A DNA stretch of 64,000 bases from Amyelois transitella (Eukaryota; Arthropoda; Insecta; Lepidoptera; Pyralidae), in assembly GCF_032362555.1 (NCBI RefSeq), contig NC_083527.1, positions 3,038,001 to 3,102,000 of the forward strand, given 5' to 3'. Within the stretch, counting starts at the first letter, position 1, and each line of letters opens with the position of its first letter. Both the position numbers and the translations under genes were made by a program. A model generated the notes under the pieces. It was given only the letters and a program-made list of their open reading frames with translations, was not told the DNA's origin and did not search any database. Shown one piece after another: positions 12,618 through 23,105 of the stretch.

Positions 12618-12754
12618 GTAAATATTGGGATTCAGCTTCCTTAAAACTGTTTATTGAAATTTTATTGCATCTAAAATATTATTTTTTATATGGTTATCTG
12701 GTCCCTTGAGTACTTATCCTTAAGTATTTAAAAAAAAATACAACAAAAACAGAT

Positions 12755-12826
12755 CTCTCCGGCGGGGAATCGAACCCCGGTCTCCCGCGTGACAGGCGGG
12801 GATACTGACCACTATACTACCGAAGA
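12755..12826 (-). tRNA. tRNA-Asp (GTC), second copy
   Basis: This copy is identical over its 72 nt to the tRNA-Asp gene at 7,182-7,253: same acceptor pairing, GTC anticodon and G discriminator. The 3' flank contains a TTTTT run, a Pol III terminator. Flanking sequences differ beyond a few bases, so it is not part of a recent large duplication. Confidence 0.95.
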
Positions 12827-13592
12827 CTTATGTAGTGTGCCAAAAAATGTATTCAGATAATCTCATTTAACAATTTATCTTTATCGCGAAACCGCGTGGT
12901 ACGCTTTAGGTAGATATGGAAACAATGGTACATAGTATGTAATTTATTGTATCTTATTTCACGTTGTCACGTCTTCTCATGGCTTTAAATTAATTTGTAG
13001 ATGTATTTTTTAAATTTAAAAATTTGTTCAATGTATTATAGTAGGTCGGTTGTCAACCTTTATTTCAATACCCACTAAAGACCAACTATACAAACAGCTG
13101 AACGTAGCCAATCACTCTTTTCAAGACTGTCTGCGTCTGTCTGGCTCTGCCTACCCCGCAAGAGATAGAGGCGTGATTATATGTATGTTTGTATAGGTAT
13201 AACCAACATACATACATCCCAATTCTACCACACAAGAGGCAGACAGCAGGGTAAAGAGATTGAGTTGTCCTATTCTAAAGTGCTGGAAACCACACGGCCG
13301 TCGACAACAAGTATTCCCACAATTCCCACAAAAACAGGATTTTAAACTTATAAAGTTACGGACAAAAGAAAATAGAAGAACATGTTCTTTGAACCAATTA
13401 GTTTATTGTGTACAATAAATTACACGACTGTAAACAACAAGTATAACGGTAGAACCTTTGATTAAATTCGCGTTGTTATGTTGTAAAAATCTAGTTATCA
13501 CGCTTAAATTGATCTTGTGCAGATTGCTTGATTAGATACTGGCTTTGCCCGCGACTTCATCTGTCTTAAATCTTTAAATTTCCGTTTAGAAG
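12827..13592. other. Gene-free stretch with SINE fragments
   Basis: It contains a minus-strand SINE 3' fragment (about 13,085-13,190), a plus-strand diverged piece (13,205-13,305) and a short 'ggctttgcccgcgacttc' RTE-like 3' piece at about 13,541-13,565. Nothing else is recognisable. Confidence 0.5.
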
Positions 13593-13604
13593 TTTTTGCG
13601 TGAA

Positions 13605-16105
13605 CATACATACATACATACATACATAAAATCACGCCTCTTTCCCGGAGGGGTAGGCAGAGACTACCTCTTTCCACTTGCCACGATCTCTGCATACTTC
13701 TTTCGCTTCGTCCACATTCATAACTCTCTTCATACAAGCTCGGCGGTTTCGGGTACTTTTGACCTGACCCTTTACCAGGACGTCCTTAATTTGATCAAGA
13801 TACGTTCGTCTAGGTCTTCCCACTCCGACCTTTCCCTCCACACTCTCCTTGTATATCTGCTTAGTCAACCTGCTTTCATTCATCCTCTCCACATGACCGA
13901 ACCATCTTAACATACCCTTTTCTATTCCTGTAACTACATCTTCTTTCACATCACAACATTCCCTTATCACGCTGTTCCTTATCCTGTCACTCAATTTCAC
14001 ACCCATCATACTCCTTAACGCTCTCATTTCCACTGCATTTATTCTGCTTTCATGCTTCTTTTGCCATACCCAACTTTCACTCCCATACATTAATGTCGGG
14101 ACCAACACGCCCCTGTGCACAGCCAGTCGAGCCTTTTTGGATAGTTTCTGACTGCTCATAAAGGCATGCAAAGCTCCATTCACCATGTTCCCCGCGTTCA
14201 CTCTCCTTTCAATATCACTATCATACTTGCCATCTGATGTAAACTTTGATCCTAGATATACAAACTCTTTCACTTGCTCCACTTTTTCTCCTCCAATCAA
14301 AATATTACATGCTGTCATTTCTTTCTCCATTTCAAAAACCAGTGTTTTAGTTTTACTTACGTTCACTTTCATTCCTTTCTCTTTTAAAGCTTCATGCATA
14401 CAGTTTACCATCTCCTGTAACTCCTCCGCTGATGACGCCAGTATAACCTGATCGTCGGCATAGAGCAGACATTTGACGAGTAACTCATTCATCCTTAATC
14501 CACTTTTAGACTCTTTCAAATCTGTCAAACAGCTATCCATAAATAGGTTGAACAGCCACGGTGACGCAACACATCCTTGCCTAACGCCTTTCTCAATCTT
14601 AAACCACTCAGTGTGCGCTCCGTTTATCCTGACACAAGCACTCGAATCCTCATATAAGGATTTCAGTGCTCGTATTAAGAGACTGCTCACCCCATGCATA
14701 GAAAGTGCTGACCACAATTCATTCCTCTCAACTCTGTCATAGGCCTTTTCCAGATCTACGAATGTGCAATAGACTTTTTGACTCTTGGCCAAAAACTTTT
14801 CGGCTATGCACCGCAAGGAAAAGACCTGATCAGTACATCCCATTCCCTTTCGAAATCCCGCTTGAGCATCCCATATTTTGTCATCAGTTTCATTCCTGAC
14901 TCTATTAATCAATACCTTAGCATACAATTTGCCGACGACGCTAAGCAGGCTTATACCACGATAATTTTTGCAGTCCAGCTGTGACCCTTTTCCTTTGTAA
15001 AGTGGCACGATAACAGCCTTACACCAATCTTTTGGTACTCGGCCGCTTCTCCAACACAAATTGAAAAGGCAGTACAACTGACTAGCTACTACGCCTTTTC
15101 CTGCTTTAAGCATCTCGACCGACACTCTATCACACCCAGCAGCCTTTCCCGCTTTCATACTCTTAAGTGCTTCCACAATTTCGAACATTTCAATTTCGCC
15201 TTCCATCTCATTCTCTTTTTCTTCGCTATAGCAGAAATCTTTCTTATTTCCTTCCTTTTTTTCAAATAAACTTTCAAAATAGTCCTTCCATATCTTTAGT
15301 ACACATTCTTCTCCTTTCACAACGCTACCATCCTGGCATCTGATCCTAGTCAGCTCTCTGGTTATAGTATTTCCTCGGGCTGACCTTACGGATTTCCAGA
15401 ATACTTTCAGATTTGACTGAAAGTCTTCTGATAGCCTTTTATCAAAATCCTCTTTATACTCTTCTTTCTTTCTAATCACAGCTTTCTTAACCAAATCTTT
15501 CATTTTCTTATATTCCTTACGTGCTTCATTCACATCTTCATCTATAACCTCTTGCATTCTTAAGTTAGCTTTTGCTGCTAACAAATCCAGCCATGCTTTC
15601 TTCTTTAATCGCACAAGTTCTTGCACATCTTTACTGATCCACGCATTTTTGTGATTTTTTCCTTTCCTTCTTCTACTTACACCACACACTTCAACAGCTA
15701 CTTTCACAATTCTTTCTTTAAATTCCTTCCATCCATCTTCAATATCGCTCATTTCCTCTAAATCTTCAAATTCATCCTTCAGTCTATTAATATACTTCTT
15801 ACCTACATCCATATCTTGCAAATTTTCTACTTTTACTCTTTCCAAAGCGCTGGTTTGCTCCCTTACCCTGTGCCGCCAGCGATTGAAGATACCCCTTATC
15901 CGGGATATCACCAGTAAATGGTCCGAGTCAATGCCAGCACCGCGATATGCACGGGTATCCAGCACTTTGTTCTTCAATCTTTCATCTACAATCACAAAGT
16001 CTATCATACTTTTTAAAATACCTTCCACTCTTGTGTAGGTGTGGATCTCTTTATGTTGAAACATTGAGTTCGACACAAAAAGATCCAAAAAGATCTTTTT
16101 GGATA
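13605..16105 (-). mobile_element. 5'-truncated APE-type LINE with 12 bp TSD
   Basis: This is a non-LTR retrotransposon insertion bounded by a perfect 12 bp duplication, tttttgcgtgaa, at 13,593-13,604 and 16,106-16,117. The 3' end (low coordinates) is a CATA/ATGT run. The 5' end is cut inside the endonuclease domain and bears a short palindrome around 16,080-16,104. Deleting the insert and one TSD rejoins an older LINE tail on the plus strand. Other copies of the family lie at 4,596-4,771, 26,760-26,940, 46,719-47,211 and 48,626-48,690. Confidence 0.9.
13632..16088 (-). CDS. LINE ORF: partial endonuclease plus reverse transcriptase
   Basis: This 818-residue frame is open from the truncation point to its natural stop. 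Residues about 25-60 are the end of an APE-type endonuclease, with a DSDHL motif. The reverse transcriptase follows at about 300-600: GKAAGCDRV, a KNYRGISLLSV block, DLEKAYDRV, GVRQGCVASP and the catalytic YADD near residue 543. The C terminus has an HxxR-rich tail with RWFGHVERM. The protein would copy its own RNA at a nicked target. The layout resembles the RTE-like group of APE LINEs, but the clade was not tested. The first ATG is only the first Met after truncation, so this copy is dead on arrival. The last codons double as the 3' recognition tail shared with the SINE. Confidence 0.85.
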   Translation of the reverse strand: MDLFVSNSMFQHKEIHTYTRVEGILKSMIDFVIVDERLKNKVLDTRAYRGAGIDSDHLLVISRIRGIFNRWRHRVREQTSALERVKVENLQDMDVGKKYINRLKDEFEDLEEMSDIEDGWKEFKERIVKVAVEVCGVSRRRKGKNHKNAWISKDVQELVRLKKKAWLDLLAAKANLRMQEVIDEDVNEARKEYKKMKDLVKKAVIRKKEEYKEDFDKRLSEDFQSNLKVFWKSVRSARGNTITRELTRIRCQDGSVVKGEECVLKIWKDYFESLFEKKEGNKKDFCYSEEKENEMEGEIEMFEIVEALKSMKAGKAAGCDRVSVEMLKAGKGVVASQLYCLFNLCWRSGRVPKDWCKAVIVPLYKGKGSQLDCKNYRGISLLSVVGKLYAKVLINRVRNETDDKIWDAQAGFRKGMGCTDQVFSLRCIAEKFLAKSQKVYCTFVDLEKAYDRVERNELWSALSMHGVSSLLIRALKSLYEDSSACVRINGAHTEWFKIEKGVRQGCVASPWLFNLFMDSCLTDLKESKSGLRMNELLVKCLLYADDQVILASSAEELQEMVNCMHEALKEKGMKVNVSKTKTLVFEMEKEMTACNILIGGEKVEQVKEFVYLGSKFTSDGKYDSDIERRVNAGNMVNGALHAFMSSQKLSKKARLAVHRGVLVPTLMYGSESWVWQKKHESRINAVEMRALRSMMGVKLSDRIRNSVIRECCDVKEDVVTGIEKGMLRWFGHVERMNESRLTKQIYKESVEGKVGVGRPRRTYLDQIKDVLVKGQVKSTRNRRACMKRVMNVDEAKEVCRDRGKWKEVVSAYPSGKEA

Positions 16106-16117
16106 TTTTTGCGTGAA

Positions 16118-16300
16118 ACGGTTACAATTGTGACTGTGATTTGGAATTCCCTCCCAGCTTCTCTATTCCCCGATACATATGTACAACTCGGAAATCAAGG
16201 CAAGAATGAATAGGCTCTATTTGAGCTTGCGAGCACCACCTTGGGCCACTTCTTGCTTACTACCACCAGGTAATGGGGGACAAACGCACTCAAATATGTC
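16118..16300 (+). repeat. C-terminal remnant of an older LINE
   Basis: After the TSD a plus-strand frame reads WNSLPASLFPDTY, the signature C-terminal end of many arthropod LINE ORFs. Frame-shifted 'TTLGHFLLTTTR'-type sequence and a 'gggggacaaacgcactca' tail follow. The 13,605-16,105 LINE inserted into it. It is decayed and non-coding now. Confidence 0.6.
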
Positions 16301-17830
16301 ATAAAAAAAATTGTTCACATCCTTACACACATAAATACAATCCACCAATCACATTTTTTCCCAGATAAATTGAGAATACAACCATATCTGATGTAAGGGA
16401 ACCATATATTACTCTAAAAATACATAGGTACTTTTAATTAGATGTACGCAGAAAAGTAGTTGTAAAATAACATTCTAACAAGCACTATTTTTACACAATC
16501 AATCAAATAATAAAGCAATACTAGTGCGGGGCTCAATTCCTATGTTAATGAGACACATATATCGATCAATTTTATCGTATTGTAATTGAGATATAGCCCA
16601 GTACGAGCCTAATACGCATTCCAACTTTGATTGATCGAATGTTGTCGTAACAGTAAATTCTATTCGATCTGACATGCAAGCATCGATATCGATTTTTGAT
16701 ACCGATCGCACTATCATGTTTTTTTTTTAATAATTGGCAGATAATTGTGACTTGGTATCGGCTGTTACATAATGATTGGCGAGGGAATATCATTCAGTTT
16801 AAACTTATTAGTTATTGCTATCATTTGCGACCGCAAGGCAAATTTTTACAGAAAATAAATCCTCAATAAGTCTGGCATACTCTCCTCGAATGACCACAAA
16901 AATTGTAGAAATCTGTCTGGTTAATTTATTTATATATCAATACTTCTCAACAATGACTTTGTGCTATTGACTAGGTTAGTAAAGCAAGAGCAAATGTTTA
17001 ACAATTCCTTCGAGAAGCTTAGATAGTTCAAGCAAAAACAAACTTTGTTTTCTATTAAAATTTTATTTAAATTTTATTGTTACAAGCAAAGTAGATACAA
17101 TGGTTGGACTTAATGCTAAATGCATTTGTCTTAACAGTCAACTCAGTCAATTATATTAAAATTGATAACAAAAACATTCTATATTTTTCTTTAGCAAACT
17201 GTCAATTTTATCGATATCACCGTCTATTCTGACCCAGCACTAGCATAATTTATCACTTATAGAACAAACTTGCTAACTCGATAGAGCTTTTGTTACCGAG
17301 AGCTTACGAAATGCGACCTGTTTGACCTCCGCATAGCTTTCTCCGAGGCTCGCAATATTTCAGATCTTTATTGACAAGACATTCATATGTGATGGCGCCG
17401 TAAATTAATTAATTAGTTTTATTTTTTGACTGTTTTGACCTAGAGAGTCAAAGGTTTGACGCAGGGTGTTTCAACTGCTCAGTTTTCCCATGAGATTTCG
17501 ATATAGTAGGATCACTCTTCTCTTACACATCTTGGCATGTTCTTAGTTGCACCTTCTGCTACTAAGCTTCAGGGTCTGAGGTCCGCTTTCTACCTCTATC
17601 TATCCAGTTCTTCCGGTCTACGCCGTCTTTAGTTCCAAGACCATTTGCACGCACATTATATTTCGGATTTAAAGTAGATCCACTCTTTATACTTTATATT
17701 TTTAAAAAGCTTTGTTTATTCGATTGTTAAGTATGTAAGTCATCTTTTCCATTGATATATAGAGAAGAAAAAAAGACGGGATCCAATTTCTACCAGCTAA
17801 TTTAAGTACCCCTTTAAAGTTGTAACTCTT
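16301..17830. other. AT-rich gene-free stretch
   Basis: No exon, RNA gene or well-defined mobile element was recognised. Several ATCGAT-type words occur around 16,560-16,700. A LINE-like tail ('attttattgttacaagca', 'ggttggacttaatgctaaatgc') lies at 17,050-17,145. Confidence 0.5.
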
Positions 17831-18136
17831 TACCATTATTTATTTATTTATTTATTTATTCTTTATTGTAACAATAACAATTTGTAAAGTACAATAGGCG
17901 GACTTAATGCTAATAGCATTATCTAACAGTCTACCATTGGGTTAAGCGGAGAACCTTTGTGTGGGTGATAATAATAATGTACAATAAACATACTTACTTA
18001 CTATATGATATATACTAAAAACCTATACATAATATATACCTATATACTACAGTAAACATAGATATACATAAATACATATATATACATAAATATATATATA
18101 TATATTTGCAGCAGATTACATACAGAGATTACTCTC

Positions 18137-21094
18137 TCATGACTGAGTCAGAAACAACTGGACCACATGCGACTTAAAACTGGCGCGGCTCAGAGAAGCT
18201 TGAACGGAATCGGGAAGTGCATTCCAAAGTCTAACAGCTGTAGCAGCGAAAGAATTTGAATAAAAACCTGTACGGTGAAAAGGTGTTGCAAGGGTCAACC
18301 TGTTAGAGGAACGTAGGATTCTTTCATGAGTGGAACTTAAAAGTTGAAATTCGGATCTAAGATAATCTGGAGCTAGGGGATTATTAAGTATATTATAAAG
18401 TTGGCAAAGAATATGAAGATTCCTACGTTGTCGGATGGGCAGCCACTTAAGCTGAGAACGGAATTCAGAGACATGGTCATACTTACGAAGACAGAAAATA
18501 AATCTGATACAATTATTGAGAAGACGTTCAAGCTTATTAAGTTGTTCTTCAGTTAGATCCAGACAACACACATCAGCATAATCAATAATGGGTATAACAA
18601 GTGCTTGAGCCAACATTACTTTGGTTTTAATGGGAAGAAAATGTTTCAGACGTTGCAGGTAATGTAGAGACCCGTAGACCTTTCGACTGAGCTCAACGAC
18701 ATATGGGTTCCAGCAAAGGTTTGAATCGATGAGAAGACCGAGGTCTTTGACAGTAGGACTAAAAGGTATTGGAGTCCCGTCAAACATCAGAGGCAGCGTA
18801 CTATTGATGTCTATGTTATTTATTTGATAGGTACTTCCAACTACAACCGCCTGACACTTTTTTACATTAACCTGGATCCCAAAGTTTTTAGACCACCCCA
18901 GTATAATGTTTAAATTGTTATTTATTATGGATATTGACTTATCTATGTCGTCTAAACTAGTATGTGTATAAAGCTGCAAGTCGTCTGCATAAAAGTGATA
19001 AGAACATGTAATATGAGACGAGAGAAGATTAATAAAAATAGAAAAAAGGATAGGAGATAAAATGCCGCCTTGCGGTACGCCGGCTTTCAGATCACACCAG
19101 TCGGATGTCTCCGCTCCGTTGCGAACCTGCTGCCGACGACCGCGAAGATAACTCGAGAACCAATCAATCACCGAAGGGGAGACGTTGCAACGGGTTAGAA
19201 TAGTTAGTAAAATATCGATATCGACAGTATTAAACGCGTTACTAAAATCAATTAACACCAATATGGTAACTTTTTGGTTTTCCATGCCCTTTCTTATGTC
19301 ATCAGTAACACGAAGCAGTGCAGTAGTTGTGCTGTGTCCGGGCCTAAAACCAGACTGATATCGATTGAGAAGATTGTTGTCAATCAAGTGTTTTAAAAAC
19401 TGATTAAAGGCAGAGGCTTCGAGGATTTTAGACAGGAAGGAAAGGATGGAAATGGGACGCACATCATTTAAACGGATAGGATCAGGAATCTTGGGGAGAG
19501 GACGAACATAAGCATTAAGCCATGAGGTAGGAAAACGATGATCTATAAAACTGGTATTTATAATGTGCGTGATGACAGGGAGAATAAAACTGAGAATTGG
19601 GATCAGCATCCCGCGACTGATTTCATCCGGCCCGACAGCATTAGAAGTTATGGATTGGATGGTTTTTGAAACGTCGTCCTCGGTGACTGTGGAAAATTCG
19701 AATAAACTACCATCAGGAACAGGCAAATCAAAAATATAAGATATAGTACAGTTTTTAACTGTGTGATCCAAGAGTGGGACAGTTGTAAAATGATTGTTGA
19801 GAGCATTTAAGGAAAAAGGTATTTTTGAAGATTCATTTTTTATTTTGCCTATGCCCTGAGAATTGAGAAATTTCCAGAGATTGGCAGTAGAAACATTTTC
19901 GATGTTGTCAGTGAAATAGCGGCGTTTAGCGTTACGACAAAATTGGTTGCATCGATTCCTTGCAGCTTTATACAATGACCAATTTTCATCACTGCGCTCC
20001 CGTTTAAACCTACGAAAAGCATTGTTCCGTCGTCTCATGGCTATACGAACTGCATTAGTTATCCACGGTGCGGGAGGACGCCTTATTTTGACTGCTCTCA
20101 CTGGAGCATGCGCATCATACAGAGCCAAGATTTTATTGTTAAACAGAGAAATTTTCTCGTCGACTGTATTCGCTGCAGTCACCGGAGACCAGTCAATATT
20201 AGAGGCGTCAGTTATTAAGGCCCTGTGGTCTATTTTTGAGAAGCAGCGCAGTTGGAGGATTGTAGGCTTTATTTTGGGAACTCTGAGCTTGTAAGAGACA
20301 TAGATTAAGTCATGATGGGAAAACCCCGGGGCCGGTATTTGACCATGACTGGCGACAAGCTTTTCTGAAGAAGTGATTATCAAGTCAAGCAAGGTAGGTC
20401 CATGTTCTGTGAAGTGAGTTGGTCCAGATGGGAGAATAGAAAAATTAACCGACTTGACAATATTTAGTAATTTAGAAGTTCTAGAATTTCCCTTCAAAAG
20501 GCACGTGTTAAAATCCCCAAGGATCAGATGATGAGCATAGTCTGAACAAACCGATTCCAGAAGCGACTCAAAGGTAGAAAAATAATCTATTCTTAAAGAA
20601 GGGGAATAAAAGATGCCAAGAATAGATTTACAACCTTTAACTGTGACCTCTAACAAGATATACTCCATTGAAGCTGAATATTCAGAAGGTGACGTGGAGA
20701 TTACGCGGTAAGGAATGTCACTACGCAAATATATAGCAACACCTCCCGACCCCTTATCAACACGATCATTTCGTATCAGTACGAATCCAGGCAGCGAGTA
20801 GCTAGTAGAAGGTAGACTAGGCTTAAACCAGGTTTCTGAGACAAGTACTGCACTCAGTTCATCAGAAGAAAAAGCTTCAACGAGGTCAGAGTAATGAGCG
20901 GGAATGCTCTGTGCTTTGATGTGGCATACATTGAAATTTTGAGGAAAGCGGTGGAAGGCATCCCTGACAAATTCTCCCAGTGTCCCTGAAGAGCCATGAG
21001 AGGCAAAACTGGAGGAACCAGAGTCCTCTGCAGTGCATAAGGAATCATTATTGTTAAATGAAAGTTGCTGTTGCTGCATAATTAATAAACACAA
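18137..21094 (-). CDS. LINE ORF2: endonuclease and reverse transcriptase
   Basis: This 985-residue frame is intact. An APE-type endonuclease occupies about residues 50-270, with VSETWF near 88, LILGDFN near 193 and SHHDL near 260. The reverse transcriptase follows at about 480-760, with VGPDEISRG, the NDVRPISILSFLSK block, QSGFRPGHSTTTALL, LIDFSNAFNTVD, GVPQGGILSPILFS and catalytic YADD near 700. The C terminus has the usual LWNALPDS signature. It would nick DNA and reverse-transcribe the element RNA on site. The length is normal for CR1/Jockey-group ORF2. No frameshift or stop was seen, so recent activity is plausible. Confidence 0.9.
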   Translation of the reverse strand: MCLLIMQQQQLSFNNNDSLCTAEDSGSSSFASHGSSGTLGEFVRDAFHRFPQNFNVCHIKAQSIPAHYSDLVEAFSSDELSAVLVSETWFKPSLPSTSYSLPGFVLIRNDRVDKGSGGVAIYLRSDIPYRVISTSPSEYSASMEYILLEVTVKGCKSILGIFYSPSLRIDYFSTFESLLESVCSDYAHHLILGDFNTCLLKGNSRTSKLLNIVKSVNFSILPSGPTHFTEHGPTLLDLIITSSEKLVASHGQIPAPGFSHHDLIYVSYKLRVPKIKPTILQLRCFSKIDHRALITDASNIDWSPVTAANTVDEKISLFNNKILALYDAHAPVRAVKIRRPPAPWITNAVRIAMRRRNNAFRRFKRERSDENWSLYKAARNRCNQFCRNAKRRYFTDNIENVSTANLWKFLNSQGIGKIKNESSKIPFSLNALNNHFTTVPLLDHTVKNCTISYIFDLPVPDGSLFEFSTVTEDDVSKTIQSITSNAVGPDEISRGMLIPILSFILPVITHIINTSFIDHRFPTSWLNAYVRPLPKIPDPIRLNDVRPISILSFLSKILEASAFNQFLKHLIDNNLLNRYQSGFRPGHSTTTALLRVTDDIRKGMENQKVTILVLIDFSNAFNTVDIDILLTILTRCNVSPSVIDWFSSYLRGRRQQVRNGAETSDWCDLKAGVPQGGILSPILFSIFINLLSSHITCSYHFYADDLQLYTHTSLDDIDKSISIINNNLNIILGWSKNFGIQVNVKKCQAVVVGSTYQINNIDINSTLPLMFDGTPIPFSPTVKDLGLLIDSNLCWNPYVVELSRKVYGSLHYLQRLKHFLPIKTKVMLAQALVIPIIDYADVCCLDLTEEQLNKLERLLNNCIRFIFCLRKYDHVSEFRSQLKWLPIRQRRNLHILCQLYNILNNPLAPDYLRSEFQLLSSTHERILRSSNRLTLATPFHRTGFYSNSFAATAVRLWNALPDSVQASLSRASFKSHVVQLFLTQS

Positions 21095-21577
21095 TAAATA
21101 TATATATGGTTCTTACAAACTAACTATTAATATAAGTGGTGTATTTAGTTTGACGAACTAAAGTAAAAGTTCTCGCCAAACCCGCCAGCCGGACCTTACA
21201 AACAAAGAAAATAAGAAAGTAAAAACAATTTATCACAAACCGAAGCAAGAACACCATGGCTGTATGTAAGAAACAACCAAGCATACAATTAAATGAAGTT
21301 GACAGTTAAGTTGACATCGACATTCACGAAATGAACGGCGAACGACAATAGAAAAGAAAGAAAAACAAAGTTAACAAAGCAAAATAACGCCTGTGAAGTG
21401 CCATTTTAAAAACAAATAACTATAAATTTTAAAACTGTCTACCCGTTAGTAAATAAAATAAAACTATGTATTAAAAAGTTCTGAGTTTGTACGCTAGCTA
21501 CCTACGTTTTACAATAAAAATAGCCTACGGGCGAAAGTACACAAACTAAACAGTACAATAATGAGACGTTACACCTT

Positions 21578-22402
21578 TTACTTGGACTTGCCTGCCTGCA
21601 TCTGACGACGAGTCATGTTTTTAGCAGCAATGGTGGCAGTTTTTTTGGAAGGCTGCGTCTGCAACAAGGAGCTCCGCGGTTGATCGGTTCGCTGCTTGTT
21701 TTCCTCTGGCGACACTCGCTTGTTATCAGCATCTACAGCAGGAAACCTCTTCGTCAAAACAGCCAACTCAGCAGCTGTGGTGAACTTCACGCGGTCACCC
21801 GCCGGAGTCCTGACACAAATTACGCCATCCATAGTCCAACACCGCCTCATACCAAAGTGCAATCGAGTAGCCATGAACACCTCCTGCCTGGCACGAGTGA
21901 GGAACTCTGAGATACTTATTGGAGATCCTTTCAAAGCAGTTTTTTTGTTCCACACAGTTGTTCTGGCATCTGTCGAATTGAAACGGACAAGAACAGGTCT
22001 TGCACGATCCAGTTTAGTAGCTCCTAAGCGGTGACATACTTTGATGTGACTACTAACATCGGTGAAATCAAATTGATCAGTAAGAATGCTGCATATTGTA
22101 TTTGAGATATTTTCATTGGAGTCCTCCTGTATGCCATTAAACAGCAAAACTTTCCTACGAGTCCTCATCTCAATGGAGTCAATTTTGCTGCTCAAATTAT
22201 GGATCTGTTGTTTCAACAGAAGGAAGATTGAGTGCACAATATTCTTAAAGTCTGAGTACTCTTCCCGCAACTGACTAACCTCTGCAGCAGGAGTGATGGT
22301 GAGCCGCTTCTCAAAATTGGCCATGCGATCAGCCAGTGACTTCTCCAGTTGCTTCTGTGTCATCTGTACTTGCTCTAATTCAGAGTGGTTTGATGTCTCC
22401 AT
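21578..22402 (-). CDS. LINE ORF1: RNA-binding protein with coiled coil
   Basis: This 274-residue protein has an N-terminal heptad-like helical segment (about residues 5-80), then an RRM-like fold beginning RRKVLLFNGIQ near residue 83. A C-terminal domain-like region with the 'ARPVLVRF' strand follows at about 130-215. The Lys/Arg-rich tail ends in a basic stretch. This is the L1-ORF1-like architecture of nucleic-acid chaperones that trimerise and coat LINE RNA. It lies directly upstream of ORF2 on the same strand. ATG at 22,402 is the first Met in the frame and lies close to the presumed element start. Confidence 0.8.
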   Translation of the reverse strand: METSNHSELEQVQMTQKQLEKSLADRMANFEKRLTITPAAEVSQLREEYSDFKNIVHSIFLLLKQQIHNLSSKIDSIEMRTRRKVLLFNGIQEDSNENISNTICSILTDQFDFTDVSSHIKVCHRLGATKLDRARPVLVRFNSTDARTTVWNKKTALKGSPISISEFLTRARQEVFMATRLHFGMRRCWTMDGVICVRTPAGDRVKFTTAAELAVLTKRFPAVDADNKRVSPEENKQRTDQPRSSLLQTQPSKKTATIAAKNMTRRQMQAGKSK

Positions 22403-22841
22403 TGCGATAAATTGTGTTGTGATGTGGAAGTCCAGTAAGGCAGGCTAGCGCAGAATTTATTATATGTACATAAACCTAAAGTTATTGTTTATATGTATAT
22501 GACAAAATTATATATTGTTACTATTGTTTATTATTTTTAATCTTTAAAATAAAAGGATCAGCTGATTTTAGGTCTATTATTTGCAACTACCCACAGCGAA
22601 AAAAACAAATTATGACAAAGACATAGAATACTTATTTATAACTACAATAACTTGCGAAAAACATAATATGTAGATAAATAGTACCAAAAATACAGATGGA
22701 TATGGTAAAATCTTTAGTTGATTTTGTTATTTTTCGTATAATAAATGTATCGCGTACTTACACCTTTTACGGCAAGAATTGTAATGGAATTTTTCAATCA
22801 TCTTATCACTTGGTATTAAAGTTACACACATTATAATTAGA

Positions 22842-23095
22842 GTGCCGTGTGGTTTCCGGCACCAATACAAAAAAGAATAGGACCACTCCATCTCTTACCC
22901 ATGGATATCGTAAAAGGCGACTAAGGGAAAGGCTTACAAACTTGGGATTCCTTTTTAGGCGATGGGTTTGCAACCTGTCACTATTTGAATCTCAATTCTA
23001 TCATTAAGCCAAATAGCTGAACGTGGTCATTCGGTCTTTTCAAGACTGTTGGCTCTGTCTACCCCGCAAGGGATATAGACGTGACCATATGTATG
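22842..23095 (-). mobile_element. ATGT-tailed SINE with TSD
   Basis: This is a full-length copy starting gtgccgtgtggtttcc and ending in an ATGT run. A perfect 10 bp duplication, tataattaga, flanks it at 22,832-22,841 and 23,096-23,105. Confidence 0.88.
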
Positions 23096-23105
23096 TATAA
23101 TTAGA

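Larger units (their letters stand above)
7254..12754. other. Gene-free stretch between the two tRNA-Asp genes
   Basis: No protein-coding exon could be supported. The open frames at 7,375-7,659, 7,870-8,070 and 10,015-10,233 are AT-driven and lack recognisable domains. The stretch holds a diverged SINE, an inverted-repeat element, a possible RTE-like fragment near 10,080-10,170, a GC-rich island near 10.5 kb and otherwise AT-rich DNA from about 10,600 to 12,540. Confidence 0.55.
17838..22440 (-). mobile_element. Two-ORF non-LTR retrotransposon, apparently coding-complete
   Basis: The element runs from a 5' leader near 22,440 to a 3' tail of (aata)n at 17,838-17,866. It encodes ORF1 (21,578-22,402) and ORF2 (18,137-21,094), both open, with a 483 bp spacer. 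The RT resembles the CR1/L2/Jockey group; no clade test was possible. The 3' UTR carries an AT microsatellite at about 18,000-18,110. No clear TSD was seen, so the outer limits are approximate. Confidence 0.8.
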
